Shown here piece by piece: positions 25,440-33,987 of a DNA stretch of 33,994 bases. The stretch is from Bacteroidaceae bacterium. GTDB lineage: Bacteria; Bacteroidota; Bacteroidia; Bacteroidales; Bacteroidaceae. The position numbers and the translations under genes were made by a program. The stretch spans positions 1 to 33,994 of the forward strand of contig JAFSSN010000187.1 of the NCBI GenBank assembly GCA_017450985.1, written 5' to 3'. The notes beneath the pieces were generated by a model that was not told where the DNA came from, made no database searches, and saw only the letters and a list, made by a program, of their open reading frames with translations. Within the stretch, counting starts at the first letter, position 1; each line of letters starts with the position of its first letter.

Positions 25440-26477
25440 ATGAATATATTATATCCATTACAATTCCAGCAGAATTTCTTTGAACTTGTGTGGGGCGGAA
25501 ACAACCTCAAGCCATTAAAGGGCTTGCCTGCTGATGATCAGAAGATTGGAGAGAGCTGGGAGGTTAGCGCTGTGCCAGGAAAGGAAAGCCTTGTGGCTAA
25601 CGGTGCGCTTAAAGGAAAGAAGCTTTCAGAGGTGGTAGAAGAATACGGGGAATTGCTTCTTGGATATAATGTGACGAAAATGTACGGGAAGAAGTTTCCG
25701 CTTTTGATAAAGTTTATTGATGCTGCAAAGGATCTCAGTGTGCAGGTACATCCAGACGATGCTCTTGCCAAAGCGCGCCATAATAGCTTGGGTAAAACAG
25801 AGATGTGGTTTGTTATGGATGCCAAGCCTAACGCATATCTATATTCCGGTTTTGCCTCTCCTATATCTAAGTATGAGTACGAGAAGAGGGTGGAGGACGG
25901 AAGTATTTGTGATGTCCTTGCACGTCATGATGTTCATCGTGGTGATGTCTTTTTCATTCCGGCCGGACGTGTGCATGCTATAGGCGGAGGTACTATGGTG
26001 GCAGAGATTCAGCAGAGTTCCGACATAACATATCGCATATTTGACTATAATCGTCTTGGTCTTGATGGCAAACCGCGTGAACTTCACACCGAACTGGCGA
26101 AGGATGCTATTGACTACAAGGTGTATGACAACTATAAGAACGAATATGAATATAAGGTCAATAAGCCTGTGGCTATGACGGAAAGTCCTTATTTCACGGT
26201 TAAGCGTCATGTCATAAATCGTTCTTTCCATCGCAAGCTTTTCAAGTATGACTCTTTTATTGTATATATGTGTCTGCATGGTGACTGTAAGATTGAACTT
26301 CGTTCTACAGAAGGCTTTGATGGTAAAATGCCAGACATAAATGTTATTGAGCTTTCAAAGGGTAACTCTTGCCTGATTCCTGCTGCATGCGCAGATGTGA
26401 ATCTTGTGCCTAACAACGAAGACGGCATAACGGAATTACTTGAAGTGTATATAGATAACAAGAACTATAATAAGTGA
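25440..26477 (+). CDS. manA: Mannose-6-phosphate isomerase, class I
   Basis: 345 aa from the ATG at 25440 (MNILYPLQFQQNFFELVWGG); a TTG 12 bp upstream is unlikely. Zinc enzyme interconverting fructose 6-phosphate and mannose 6-phosphate, feeding GDP-mannose/GDP-fucose synthesis or mannose catabolism. The metal site is visible: Gln102 and His104 in SVQVHPDDALAK, Glu121 in GKTEMWFVMDAKP, His179 in FIPAGRVHAIGGGT, followed by the QQSSDITYRIFDYNR block of class I cupin enzymes. The short length is usual in Bacteroidetes. It may supply sugar precursors for the nearby surface-polysaccharide genes. Followed by a copy of the dispersed repeat and a terminator. Confidence 0.94.
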   Translation: MNILYPLQFQQNFFELVWGGNNLKPLKGLPADDQKIGESWEVSAVPGKESLVANGALKGKKLSEVVEEYGELLLGYNVTKMYGKKFPLLIKFIDAAKDLSVQVHPDDALAKARHNSLGKTEMWFVMDAKPNAYLYSGFASPISKYEYEKRVEDGSICDVLARHDVHRGDVFFIPAGRVHAIGGGTMVAEIQQSSDITYRIFDYNRLGLDGKPRELHTELAKDAIDYKVYDNYKNEYEYKVNKPVAMTESPYFTVKRHVINRSFHRKLFKYDSFIVYMCLHGDCKIELRSTEGFDGKMPDINVIELSKGNSCLIPAACADVNLVPNNEDGITELLEVYIDNKNYNK

Positions 26478-26527
26478 TTTATTGAGTATATCAATAAAAT
26501 GCCTCAACTTTATTTCACTTCTGCAGT

Positions 26528-26626
26528 TCTTTTACTTCATGGAACGTAGCAGAATAACTTTCGCTTAATCACATTTTACTTCGAGCAAGTAAAGTGTTAG
26601 CGAAGCTTGCAAAAGTTGAGTATGTA
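26528..26626 (+). repeat. Dispersed intergenic repeat, copy 3
   Basis: CTTTTACTTCATGGAACGTA and the following sequence align with 6366-6463 over about 100 bp in the same orientation, including the right-end block GAGCAAGTAAAGTGTTAGCG. It is likewise 3' of a plus-strand gene. The internal differences look like drift rather than rearrangement. Confidence 0.8.
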
Positions 26627-26645
26627 AATAATTTTTATTTAATCG

Positions 26646-26685
26646 CCTCAGAACTTCGCAGTCTTAAGACCTTATGACTGTAAAG
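26646..26685. repeat. Degenerate octamer array, five units
   Basis: CCTCAGAA, CTTCGCAG, TCTTAAGA, CCTTATGA and CTGTAAAG follow in exact 8-bp phase. The units match those at 18087-18174 (CCTTAAGA, CTGTAAGA), in the same orientation. Short, but in phase and of the same composition. Confidence 0.7.
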
Positions 26686-26724
26686 CCAGATAAATATCTT
26701 TATACATCAACAAGGTAACGAAAG

Positions 26725-26766
26725 AAAAAAATGACATTGCCAAAAACTTGGCAATGTCATTTTTTT
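26725..26766. terminator. Bidirectional terminator between manA and the efflux operon
   Basis: A perfect stem: AAAAAATGACATTGCCAA against TTGGCAATGTCATTTTTT, with an AAAC loop, flanked by A- and T-runs on both strands. It would stop the plus-strand manA transcript and the minus-strand efflux operon, whose last gene ends at 26772. Confidence 0.92.
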
Positions 26767-26771
26767 GAAGA

Positions 26772-27065
26772 TTATATACATTGTTCTATGTTCCAGACAA
26801 AAGCTCGAAGTCCCAGCAGTGGGTTGTCAATGTCGAGCTGGTGCAGACGATTGAGCAACGGAGTTACTTGTGCGTCCTCCACCATAGTGATGATTGCGCT
26901 GTTCATAGACGGCCATGCATGTGAACCGAGGTGAGGCACTCCTGTTTTTGTGCCGCGGCCTCCGGCTTGTTCCAGTATGGTATAGCCTCTGACGTTACTT
27001 GCGTCGAGAGCATCCATTACATTGTCCTGGTGTGCTTGGTCGTATGTTATCAAAACACTTTTCAT
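26772..27065 (-). CDS. PII-like / DUF3240-like small protein at the end of the efflux operon
   Basis: 97 aa. The sequence MKSVLITYDQAHQDNVMDAL, RGYTILEQAGGRGTKTGVPH and AIITMVEDAQVTPLLNRLHQ has the beta-alpha-beta pattern of the ferredoxin-like PII superfamily, with a G-rich loop GGRGTKTG where PII proteins place the T-loop. Cytosolic, without a signal. It starts 24 nt after the RND pump stop codon and is the last gene before a terminator, so it is surely cotranscribed. DUF3240 proteins sit in the same position beside heavy-metal RND pumps in proteobacteria, so a role in sensing or control of the pump is reasonable, but this is inference from context and weak similarity. Confidence 0.72.
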   Translation of the reverse strand: MKSVLITYDQAHQDNVMDALDASNVRGYTILEQAGGRGTKTGVPHLGSHAWPSMNSAIITMVEDAQVTPLLNRLHQLDIDNPLLGLRAFVWNIEQCI

Positions 27066-27089
27066 AATCTATTGTTTTATGGGTTTTGC

Positions 27090-30000
27090 TTAATCGTTTT
27101 GACTGCTCTCTACTGTGTGGAAAGTCTCCTCTGCTGCATGCTCCTTCCAGTATGCGTCGAGTTCACGCTGCTCTTTGAGCTTGCGACGCTGACGCTTGAT
27201 GCCTACCGCTCCGAAGATACAGAACATTGATGGCACATAGATGAGGGTAAGGATTGTTGAAACCGTAAGACCTCCAATGATACTGATACCCAGTGGACGC
27301 CACATCTCAGCTCCTACGCCGTGGCTTACAGCCATAGGCACCATACCGAGGATGGTAGTGAGCGTGGTCATGAGGATAGGGCGCAGACGGCTTCTTGCAG
27401 CCATGACAGCTGAGCGTATGAGACCGATTCCTCGTTCACGAAGCAACTGAGTAAAGTCGATGAGCACGATACCGTTCTTTACTACGATACCAATCAACAT
27501 GATTCCTCCGAGCATAGACATGATGTTGAGGTTTGTCTGAGTGAGGATGAGTGCCAGAATGATACCTGAGAAGGCAAATGGCACGGAAATCATGATGATG
27601 AACGGATAAGTAAGGCTCTCGAACTGTGCTGCCATCACGATGAACACAAGGATGATGATAAGGATACCAAGTGTTCCGAGGTCGCGGTTAGAGTCCTGCT
27701 GATCCTCATACGAACCTGCAACCTGAACAGTCACGCCGTTTGGAATGTCAATCTTCTTGTAGAATGATTCTCCAAGTTCCACACCGTCAGAGAGAGCGTA
27801 GCCGTTGGCAAGTACTGCGTTGACAGTTACGATACGTTGACGGTCCTTACGTTCGATTGTAGGTGGAATGGCACTTTCCTTCACTTCTGCAATATCCTTG
27901 ATGCGTATCTGCTTGTCGCCTCTGCCGTTAGGTATTGTCATGTTTTCAACATCCTCGATGCTTATACGTGAGTCTGGTTCGTAGCGTACCTTGATATCGT
28001 ACTCTTCACCATCCTCGCGGTAGTATGACATGAGCGAACCGTATATGAGGCTGCGGACGTTAGTTGCAGCTGTTGAGAGAGTAAGTCCCTCCTGGGCAAG
28101 CTTGTCGCGGTCGAAGTCGATAACCAATTCTGGCTGGAAGTCAGAACGAGATATGTTGACCTGAGTAATCATCTTGTTTTCGCGGAAGAGCTTAGCCATC
28201 TGCTCTGCTACGTTACGTGTGTCGTCGAGGTCGTAGCCGTAGATTTCGAATGTGGCAGTTGCCTGTCCACCCATGGCAGCAGCCTGCTGACCACCGAGGA
28301 GAACCTGATACTTGGCGAGCTCAGGAATGCCCTTGCAGTCCTTACGCATCTCGTCACAGATTTCAGCCAATCCCTTGTCACGCTTGTTTGAAGGCACCAT
28401 CATAATGTTGAATGATATGATGTGTGAACCGTTGCTCTGCAGCGAAGCGAAGGTGTTGTCATCACCAGCCTGACCGATTGTGAAGTTACATGACTGCATG
28501 TCCTTTCCGTAACGCTCCTGCCACATCTTTGTGAGCTGCTTGGCAAGTACCTCAGCCTTCTCCACGCGTGTTCCGATGGGCAGTTCGAGCGTGATACCCA
28601 CACGACCAGAGTCGTTTGAAGGGAAGAACTCAGACTTGATACCAAAGATATTTGCACAGGCGATAGAGCCGACAAACAGTGCAATACATCCGCAAATCAC
28701 TGTCCAGCGATGGCGTACAGCCCAGTTAATCTTACCCTCGTACCAGTTGTCAAGGCCGTCAAGCGACTTGGCAATAGGAGTGTAGAAAGTCTTGAACAGC
28801 TTGCTTTGTTTCTTTTGCAGACGGAGCAACTGAGAACAGAGCATCGGCGTGAATGAGAGCGCACTTGTTGTAGAAATCGTCATGATGATACACATCATCC
28901 AACCCAACTGCTTGAAGAGCACGCCGGCCATACCTGTCACCATGGTGAGTGGGAAGAACACGGCAATCATTGTGAGCGTTGAAGCGATAACTGAGATTGC
29001 CACCTCGTTCGTTGCGTGGATGGCAGCCTGTTTAGGGTCGGAACCTCGCTCGATGTGCGTCGTCACGTTCTCCAACACCACGATGGCGTCGTCCACCACG
29101 TTACCGATGGCGATAGAGAGACATGAGAGCGAAATCATGTTGAGTGAGCCGCCTGTTGCATACAGATATATGAATGATGCAATGAGCGACATCGGAATCG
29201 TGATGACGATAATCATTGTTGCACGCCAGCGTCCAAGGAAGATGAACACGACGAGTGCAACGAATATCATTGCATAGATAATAGTCTCCTCCAACGAACC
29301 GATGGTGTTGAGAATGTTGTCAGATGTGTTGACGATGATACCCAGTTTCACGTCTGACGGCAAGTTAGACTGTAAAATAGGCAGAGCCTTCATCACCTTC
29401 TCTGAAATCTCAACAGAGTTGGCTCCTGACTGTTTCTGCACCACAATCATGGCACCCTGTGTACCGTTGGTGAATGTGCGCTGTGCACGTTCCTCGACGT
29501 TGTCCACTATGCGTGCCACGTCGCGAAGATAAACGTTCACATTGCCTTGAGACTTCACGATGATGTCGCGCATCTGCTGAGGGTCGTTGAACTCACCCTC
29601 CACACGCACTGTGTATGTCTGCGTACCCACATCCATTGTACCGTTTGTGATGTTGCGGTTCTCGGCAGAGATGGCTGATGCCACCTGTGCAGGACTCAGG
29701 TTGTAAGCCTCCATCTTCTTGGCGTCCATATACACGTTGATTTCGCGCTTAGGTGCACCGGAGATGCTTACCGTACCTACTCCGTCGATACGTGCCAGTG
29801 GGTTTGCCACGTTGTCGTCGAGAATCTTGTAGAGTGCCTGACGTGATTCCTCTGCTTCGACAGAAATCAAGAGGATAGGAATCATGTCGGTAGAGAACTT
29901 GAAGAGGATAGGCGTCTGCGCGTCGTCAGGAAGCGCAGAGCTGACCATGTCCAGTTTGTCTCGCACGTTGTTTGTGAGCACGTCGATGTCGTAACCGTAT

Positions 30001-30287
30001 TCGAATTGCAGTGTTATGACGCTGACGTTCTCCTTTGAGTTACTTGTTACATGCTTGAGGTGCTCCACAGAGTTGAGCGTATTCTCAAGCGGACGTGTCA
30101 CATTATTCTCGATATCCTCTGCTGAGGCTCCCGTATAGTAAGTTAGCACCATGATGGTGTTCGTATCGATGTCTGGATAGAGGTCGATAGGGAGTTTGAT
30201 AAGCGAGAAGATACCCAATATGATGACAGCCATGAAGCACAGGCTTGTCATAATCGGTCGTTTGACCGCTCCTTCGTATATTGACAT
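27090..30287 (-). CDS. RND efflux transporter, AcrB/HAE1-like inner-membrane pump
   Basis: 1065 aa, usual length. Proton-driven pump of a tripartite efflux system. The start [18 protein letters not shown] with TM1, [10 protein letters not shown], the long first periplasmic loop, then TM2-TM6 with the proton-relay Asp399-Asp400 in [17 protein letters not shown], the second half with TM7 ([17 protein letters not shown]), the second large loop and TM8-TM12 ([35 protein letters not shown]) are all in place. Substrates (drugs, bile salts, metals) cannot be read from sequence; HAE1-like motifs favour hydrophobic compounds. It starts 24 nt after the adaptor gene and is followed by the PII-like gene. 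Confidence 0.95.
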   Translation of the reverse strand: MSIYEGAVKRPIMTSLCFMAVIILGIFSLIKLPIDLYPDIDTNTIMVLTYYTGASAEDIENNVTRPLENTLNSVEHLKHVTSNSKENVSVITLQFEYGYDIDVLTNNVRDKLDMVSSALPDDAQTPILFKFSTDMIPILLISVEAEESRQALYKILDDNVANPLARIDGVGTVSISGAPKREINVYMDAKKMEAYNLSPAQVASAISAENRNITNGTMDVGTQTYTVRVEGEFNDPQQMRDIIVKSQGNVNVYLRDVARIVDNVEERAQRTFTNGTQGAMIVVQKQSGANSVEISEKVMKALPILQSNLPSDVKLGIIVNTSDNILNTIGSLEETIIYAMIFVALVVFIFLGRWRATMIIVITIPMSLIASFIYLYATGGSLNMISLSCLSIAIGNVVDDAIVVLENVTTHIERGSDPKQAAIHATNEVAISVIASTLTMIAVFFPLTMVTGMAGVLFKQLGWMMCIIMTISTTSALSFTPMLCSQLLRLQKKQSKLFKTFYTPIAKSLDGLDNWYEGKINWAVRHRWTVICGCIALFVGSIACANIFGIKSEFFPSNDSGRVGITLELPIGTRVEKAEVLAKQLTKMWQERYGKDMQSCNFTIGQAGDDNTFASLQSNGSHIISFNIMMVPSNKRDKGLAEICDEMRKDCKGIPELAKYQVLLGGQQAAAMGGQATATFEIYGYDLDDTRNVAEQMAKLFRENKMITQVNISRSDFQPELVIDFDRDKLAQEGLTLSTAATNVRSLIYGSLMSYYREDGEEYDIKVRYEPDSRISIEDVENMTIPNGRGDKQIRIKDIAEVKESAIPPTIERKDRQRIVTVNAVLANGYALSDGVELGESFYKKIDIPNGVTVQVAGSYEDQQDSNRDLGTLGILIIILVFIVMAAQFESLTYPFIIMISVPFAFSGIILALILTQTNLNIMSMLGGIMLIGIVVKNGIVLIDFTQLLRERGIGLIRSAVMAARSRLRPILMTTLTTILGMVPMAVSHGVGAEMWRPLGISIIGGLTVSTILTLIYVPSMFCIFGAVGIKRQRRKLKEQRELDAYWKEHAAEETFHTVESSQND

Positions 30288-30311
30288 GAATTATTGTTCT
30301 TTTTGTGAAAG

Positions 30312-31328
30312 TTATTTTACCACCTCAACTTCCTTGCCGTTGGCAAGGCGTGACTGACCGGCAATCACTACCTGTTCGCCAGGCTCCACACCGCTGATAA
30401 TCTCGTAGTTGCTGCCCATGTGCTTGCCGAGCACAACTTTGTTGTAGCTGACCTTGCCGTTCTTGTAAACATAAACGTAGCGGTCGCCGGCACCGATCTG
30501 CTTTACGAGTGCCTCGTCTGGAACGATTACGTGGTTCTGGTCGCCGAAGTTGATTGTTGCGCGTGCAAACATACCCGGACGCACCTTCTGCTGAGTGTTG
30601 TTGATAGTGATTTCAACAGGGAAAGTATGTGTCGTAGCGTCGATGGTAGGATAAACGATAGTCACCTTACCGTCAAACTGCTCTTCGTCGTAGGCGTCAA
30701 GCTTAATCTCTACTGGCATTCCCTTCTTAGTGCTTTTATAGTAGTTCTCTGAGATGTTGATGAGCAGCTTCACAGGGTTTGTCTGCTCGATGGTGAGAAC
30801 AGGGCTTGCAGCAGAATACATGTCGCCGCTGTCGTAGTTGCGTGCAGTTACGACACCGCTGATAGGGGAGATAAGCTTTGCGTTCTCGGCAAGCTGCTTG
30901 CATTGTGCTGCCAGAATGTCAAGTTGCATCTTTGCAGCATCATAAGACGACTTGCTTATGCCGCCAATCTTATATAATGCCTCTGCGCGTCCGAACTCAA
31001 GCTTGCTGTTCTCGTACTGAAGCTTAGTGTTGCTGAGCGTCGTCTCATCGAGAATGGCTACCACCTGTCCCTTGTGCACCTGGTCGCCTACCTCAACGAG
31101 AATCTTCTCGATACGGAGCGGAGTGTTAGGAGCGATGTTGTTCACGACGTCGCTTTTCACTGTGGCAGTGTAGCTCTCTGTTTGTGCCACGCTCTCAGCC
31201 TTGACTGTAGCAAGCTTGACCTGTGGCTTTTCCTGTCCTGCGTTTTCTTTGTCCTTGTCGCTGCTTCCGCCGCATGATGCCATGATGAGTGCGAGTGCTG
31301 CGAGGCTTAATGTCTTTAACTTATTCAT
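30312..31328 (-). CDS. RND efflux membrane-fusion (adaptor) lipoprotein, HlyD/AcrA family
   Basis: 338 aa. Signal peptide with lipobox IMASC, Cys19 lipidated, so it is anchored in the inner membrane. It has the usual order: barrel-sandwich half (VKSDVVNNIAPNTPLRIEKI, VEVGDQVHKGQVVAILDETT), a coiled-coil hairpin about 100-150 (KLEFGRAEALYKIGGISKSS), the second lipoyl half (AENAKLISPISGVVTARNYD), a beta-barrel (PVKLLINISEN, KVTIVYPTIDA) and a membrane-proximal domain (GVEPGEQVVIAGQSRLANG). It links the RND pump to TolC. The gap to the tolC-like gene upstream (249 bp) holds a copy of the dispersed repeat; the pump gene follows after 24 nt. Confidence 0.94.
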   Translation of the reverse strand: MNKLKTLSLAALALIMASCGGSSDKDKENAGQEKPQVKLATVKAESVAQTESYTATVKSDVVNNIAPNTPLRIEKILVEVGDQVHKGQVVAILDETTLSNTKLQYENSKLEFGRAEALYKIGGISKSSYDAAKMQLDILAAQCKQLAENAKLISPISGVVTARNYDSGDMYSAASPVLTIEQTNPVKLLINISENYYKSTKKGMPVEIKLDAYDEEQFDGKVTIVYPTIDATTHTFPVEITINNTQQKVRPGMFARATINFGDQNHVIVPDEALVKQIGAGDRYVYVYKNGKVSYNKVVLGKHMGSNYEIISGVEPGEQVVIAGQSRLANGKEVEVVK

Positions 31329-31388
31329 GATTTATTGTGATGTACGGCTGTGTGCCGTGAATAATTGTTCGTTAACTGTTTTCTTATT

Positions 31389-31472
31389 ATCTCAGCTTTC
31401 GCTAACGCATTACCTTTGTGGAGTAAAAAGTAGTTAAGCGAAGTTCATTCCGCTACGCTCTATGGAGTAAAC
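31389..31472 (-). repeat. Dispersed intergenic repeat, copy 4, inside the efflux operon
   Basis: Its reverse complement matches copy 1: plus-strand GAGTAAAAAGTAGTTAAGCG and ATTCCGCTACGCTCTATGGAG correspond to the reverse complement of 6372-6418. The GCAAGT arm at the other end is lost (TTTCGCTAACGC only). It sits between the tolC-like stop (31578) and the adaptor start (31328), in the same orientation relative to transcription as copies 1 and 3. Confidence 0.75.
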
Positions 31473-31577
31473 TGACGATAGTCTGAATTAAGATTTTGTG
31501 AACATTGTTAATTTCACTTTTAATTCTGAAGGATACTTCCGTTAACTACTTGCGAAATTATTATTCTAACCGTCATG

Positions 31578-32915
31578 TTATTTGAGATAAGTCTCACGGC
31601 CGAGAGTGTAGTCGAGGTCGGCGCTGTTGGCGAGATAGTCATAGATGCTCTGCACGTAGATAAGCTCTGCCTGTGTGAGTGCTGTCTCGCTCTGGTTAAG
31701 CTCGAGTATTGTGCCTCCGCCCACTTCGTAGCGCTTGCCCGAAATCATGACAGCCTTGTTTGCTTGTTCTACGGCCTTCTTGTTCGACTCGACCTGTGCC
31801 ACGCTGCTTGCCATGTTCTGCTTGTAGCTCTCGATGGCCAAGTTGAGTTTGCGCTCAGTATCCACGCGCGTGTCCTCCATCTGCTCCAGCTGAATCTTGT
31901 TGCTCTTCAATGCCGTGAAGTTGCTTGCCTTGAAGATTGGAACGCTGAGAGCGAGCGAGAGAGTTGCAGCAGGATTGTACTTGTAGCCAAACACATTCCA
32001 GTTCTTGTTAGAATATGATGAATACTGTCCTGTCAGCTGCAGTGCAAGAGTCGGCATGAAGTTAGTGTGCAGAATCTTGCGTGAACGCATGAGAAGCTGT
32101 GTGTTGTAGTTCAACTGACGTAATGCAGAGTTGCCGTCAAGGCTCTCCTTGTCGTTTGATGCAAGAGTGAGCCTGTTCTCATAGTGCTTCAGGCTGTCGT
32201 TGATGCTGATGTCAACATCTGCAGTCACGCCCATCAGAACCTTCAACTGCAAGGCTGCAAGCGTGAGGCCGTTCTTTGCACTTATGAGTGTTGAGCTTGT
32301 AGAACGCATCTGCACCTCCGCACTAATCTTGTCGTATTCGCTCACTGAACCTACTTCATACTTTGCACTCACCATGTCGTAGTTCTCCTTAGCCGTATTG
32401 TAGCTCTTTTCCATCACTTGGTAAGAGTCCTGTGCGAGCATCGTCGCATAGTAGGCTTTTGTCACTTGGTTGATGAGGTCGAGACGTGAGTTGCGTGCTT
32501 TTTCCTGTGCCAGCAGAATGTCCTCCTTTGTGAGGCTCATGTTCTGATACACGGCTGGGGCAAACAGAGGAAGAGAGAGTGTCAGTCCTGCCATGGCGGT
32601 AGTAGAACCGTCTTGTCCCATCTTGAATTCACCCATTCCTGTCTTGATGGCTGCCACCTTGATACTGTGTGAGAGCGAGAAGTCGCCTGTCAGAGTTGGC
32701 AGGAGGCTTTGCCATGCTTCTGTTTTCCCGATTTCCTTGAGCCTAACGTCTTTGTCGGCTACCTTTATTGTCGGATTCTGCGCAAGTGCAATCTCGATAG
32801 ACTTGTCGAGCGTCAATGCCAGCTTGCCATTGGTGCTCGTGTACTGAGCAGCAGCGGAAAGTGACACTGCGAACATGCTAAGGCATGAAATCCATGTTTT
32901 ACCTTTAATATTCAC
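31578..32915 (-). CDS. TolC-family outer membrane efflux channel
   Basis: 445 aa. Signal peptide 1-23 (ISCLSMFAVSLSAAA). The mature protein has the two TolC repeats: each a long coiled-coil pair and two beta strands, for example KLALTLDKSIEIALAQNPTI near the start (the OEP family opening), YATMLAQDSYQVMEKSYNTA, ISAEVQMRSTSSTLISAKNG, then PTLALQLTGQYSSYSNKNWN and ILELNQSETALTQAELIYVQ in the second half, ending DYTLGRETYLK. It forms the outer-membrane tunnel of the tripartite pump. It is the first gene of the operon; the -7 box at 33066 should drive it. No catalytic residues apply. Confidence 0.94.
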   Translation of the reverse strand: MNIKGKTWISCLSMFAVSLSAAAQYTSTNGKLALTLDKSIEIALAQNPTIKVADKDVRLKEIGKTEAWQSLLPTLTGDFSLSHSIKVAAIKTGMGEFKMGQDGSTTAMAGLTLSLPLFAPAVYQNMSLTKEDILLAQEKARNSRLDLINQVTKAYYATMLAQDSYQVMEKSYNTAKENYDMVSAKYEVGSVSEYDKISAEVQMRSTSSTLISAKNGLTLAALQLKVLMGVTADVDISINDSLKHYENRLTLASNDKESLDGNSALRQLNYNTQLLMRSRKILHTNFMPTLALQLTGQYSSYSNKNWNVFGYKYNPAATLSLALSVPIFKASNFTALKSNKIQLEQMEDTRVDTERKLNLAIESYKQNMASSVAQVESNKKAVEQANKAVMISGKRYEVGGGTILELNQSETALTQAELIYVQSIYDYLANSADLDYTLGRETYLK

Positions 32916-33065
32916 TGATTATTCTTTTTTTATTTGTTTATCCTAATTGTTTGTGGTGACGCGACATATAGCAGTAACGTGTGCTTTGTCGTAGCAACCT
33001 AATTGTCATAATCTTTCTACAAAAAAATAATACTTCATTACTCTGTTGAGTGCTTGTTTTCACTG

Positions 33066-33073
33066 CAAAGTTA
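33066..33073 (-). promoter_or_regulatory. -7 box (TAACTTTG on minus strand) for the efflux operon
   Basis: Plus-strand CAAAGTTA at 33066-33073, giving a start near 33060 and a leader of about 144 nt before the tolC-like ATG at 32915. A second such box at 33253-33260 could be an alternative upstream promoter. No regulator gene (TetR or AraC type) is beside the operon within the window. Confidence 0.55.
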
Positions 33074-33451
33074 TAATAAATGTTTTATGTGCTAAAATTT
33101 GCCTCCAACGTTTTCACAAAAAATAACATAATAAACTATCATTGAAACATGGAAATCGACTTTTGGAACAATTTCCCGCACACAAATTGACGTTTTTGCG
33201 ACATTTGGACTATTTGCATGGTGAGTAATTGCATTATATCCTTCGCATGGTACAAAGTTAAGGCGATAGACTCTTATGTTGTTTTAACATTACGGAATTA
33301 GTGTTGTTGTGCAATCGGTAATACCTATTTCAAAATGCTGATATAAATAGCCTTTTTCGTCTGTTCATGCTCTTAACTCTCATGTTTTTACAAGAAAAAG
33401 GCTCGACGACTCATTATGATGGGTAGTCAATATCCAGATATAACAAAAGTG

Positions 33452-33482
33452 ATGTTGTGTCACATTTGCTGTGGTACAACAT
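33452..33482. repeat. 31-bp interrupted palindrome
   Basis: ATGTTGT-gt-CACA-tttgc-TGTG-gt-ACAACAT: outer 7-bp and inner 4-bp arms are perfect, with a 2-nt symmetric mismatch. There is no T-tract on either strand. This could be an operator or a hairpin. Confidence 0.75.
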
Positions 33483-33577
33483 TTCAATAGTTAATTATGC
33501 TGTCTTTAACTTCTGTTGTAGCCTTGTAGATGTTTGCCTGCACTCAGTATCAGTACCGTGGCAGAAACGGAACTTTG

Positions 33578-33709
33578 CCGTGTTTTTCCGTATTGTTTAC
33601 GGGCATTTTGTGGTTTTTCTACGTTTTTTCTATGGGTACAATTCGTAGTAGAGGCGGTAAAAATGTATAAAAAAACCGTGAAAGACCCGTAGGAAAAACG
33701 AGACGGGCT
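33578..33709. repeat. 11-bp arrays in inverted orientation (six units, then five)
   Basis: Left arm: CCGTGTTTTTC, CGTATTGTTTA, CGGGCATTTTG, TGGTTTTTCTA, CGTTTTTTCTA and TGGGTACAATT from 33578 to 33643. After 11 bp (33644-33654) the right arm runs CGGTAAAAATG, TATAAAAAAAC, CGTGAAAGACC, CGTAGGAAAAA and CGAGACGGGCT from 33655 to 33709. T-runs lie in every left unit and A-runs in every right unit at an 11-bp period. Confidence 0.8.
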
Positions 33710-33726
33710 TGGAGAGTGAAGAATCC

Positions 33727-33873
33727 ATTTTACCATAGTTGGAGATGGCTTGTCTCACACGTTCTCGCCCTAAAGGGGTAGTATGTCCTTACTATCATCA
33801 TTGTGCCGTCAATCAAGTAATATAAATCCATGATTTTTCGGCCTTTCAATTTCTCTCCTTTCGGTGGTCCGAA
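33727..33873 (-). pseudogene. Possible decayed coding remnant (unrecognised)
   Basis: On the minus strand, an open stretch reading HFGPPKGEKLKGRKIMDLYY and LIDGTMMIVRTYYPFRAR runs from a stop at 33874 to one at about 33727. In a second frame the same DNA continues as TTPLGRERVRQAISNYGKMD toward the 11-bp array, which suggests a frameshift near 33778. Protein-like composition, but no family recognised; it may be chance. Confidence 0.22.
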
Positions 33874-33884
33874 ATGTTAATTTC

Positions 33885-33933
33885 ACAACTTTCGCAAGTA
33901 TCGCTAACGCTTTACTTGCTCGGAGTAAAAAGG
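33885..33933 (-). repeat. Dispersed intergenic repeat, copy 5 (right end only)
   Basis: ACAACTTTCGCAAGTATCGC, TAACGCTTTACTTGCTCGGA and GTAAAAAGGA follow in order and are almost identical to the reverse complement of 6412-6458. This copy keeps the TACTTGC/GCAAGTA arms. Confidence 0.8.
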
Positions 33934-33952
33934 ATGTTTGAGTAATTAATAA

Positions 33953-33987
33953 TTAAGACTTAAAAGTTAAGAGTTAAGAATTAAGAC
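33953..33987. repeat. Heptamer tandem array, five units
   Basis: TTAAGAC, TTAAAAG, TTAAGAG, TTAAGAA and TTAAGAC in exact 7-bp phase, ending just before the window edge; it may continue past it. Confidence 0.85.

Noticed and set aside
33457-33736. Short frames in the right-end region
   Set aside because: They run through the 11-bp arrays and have low-complexity F/Y/V-rich products.
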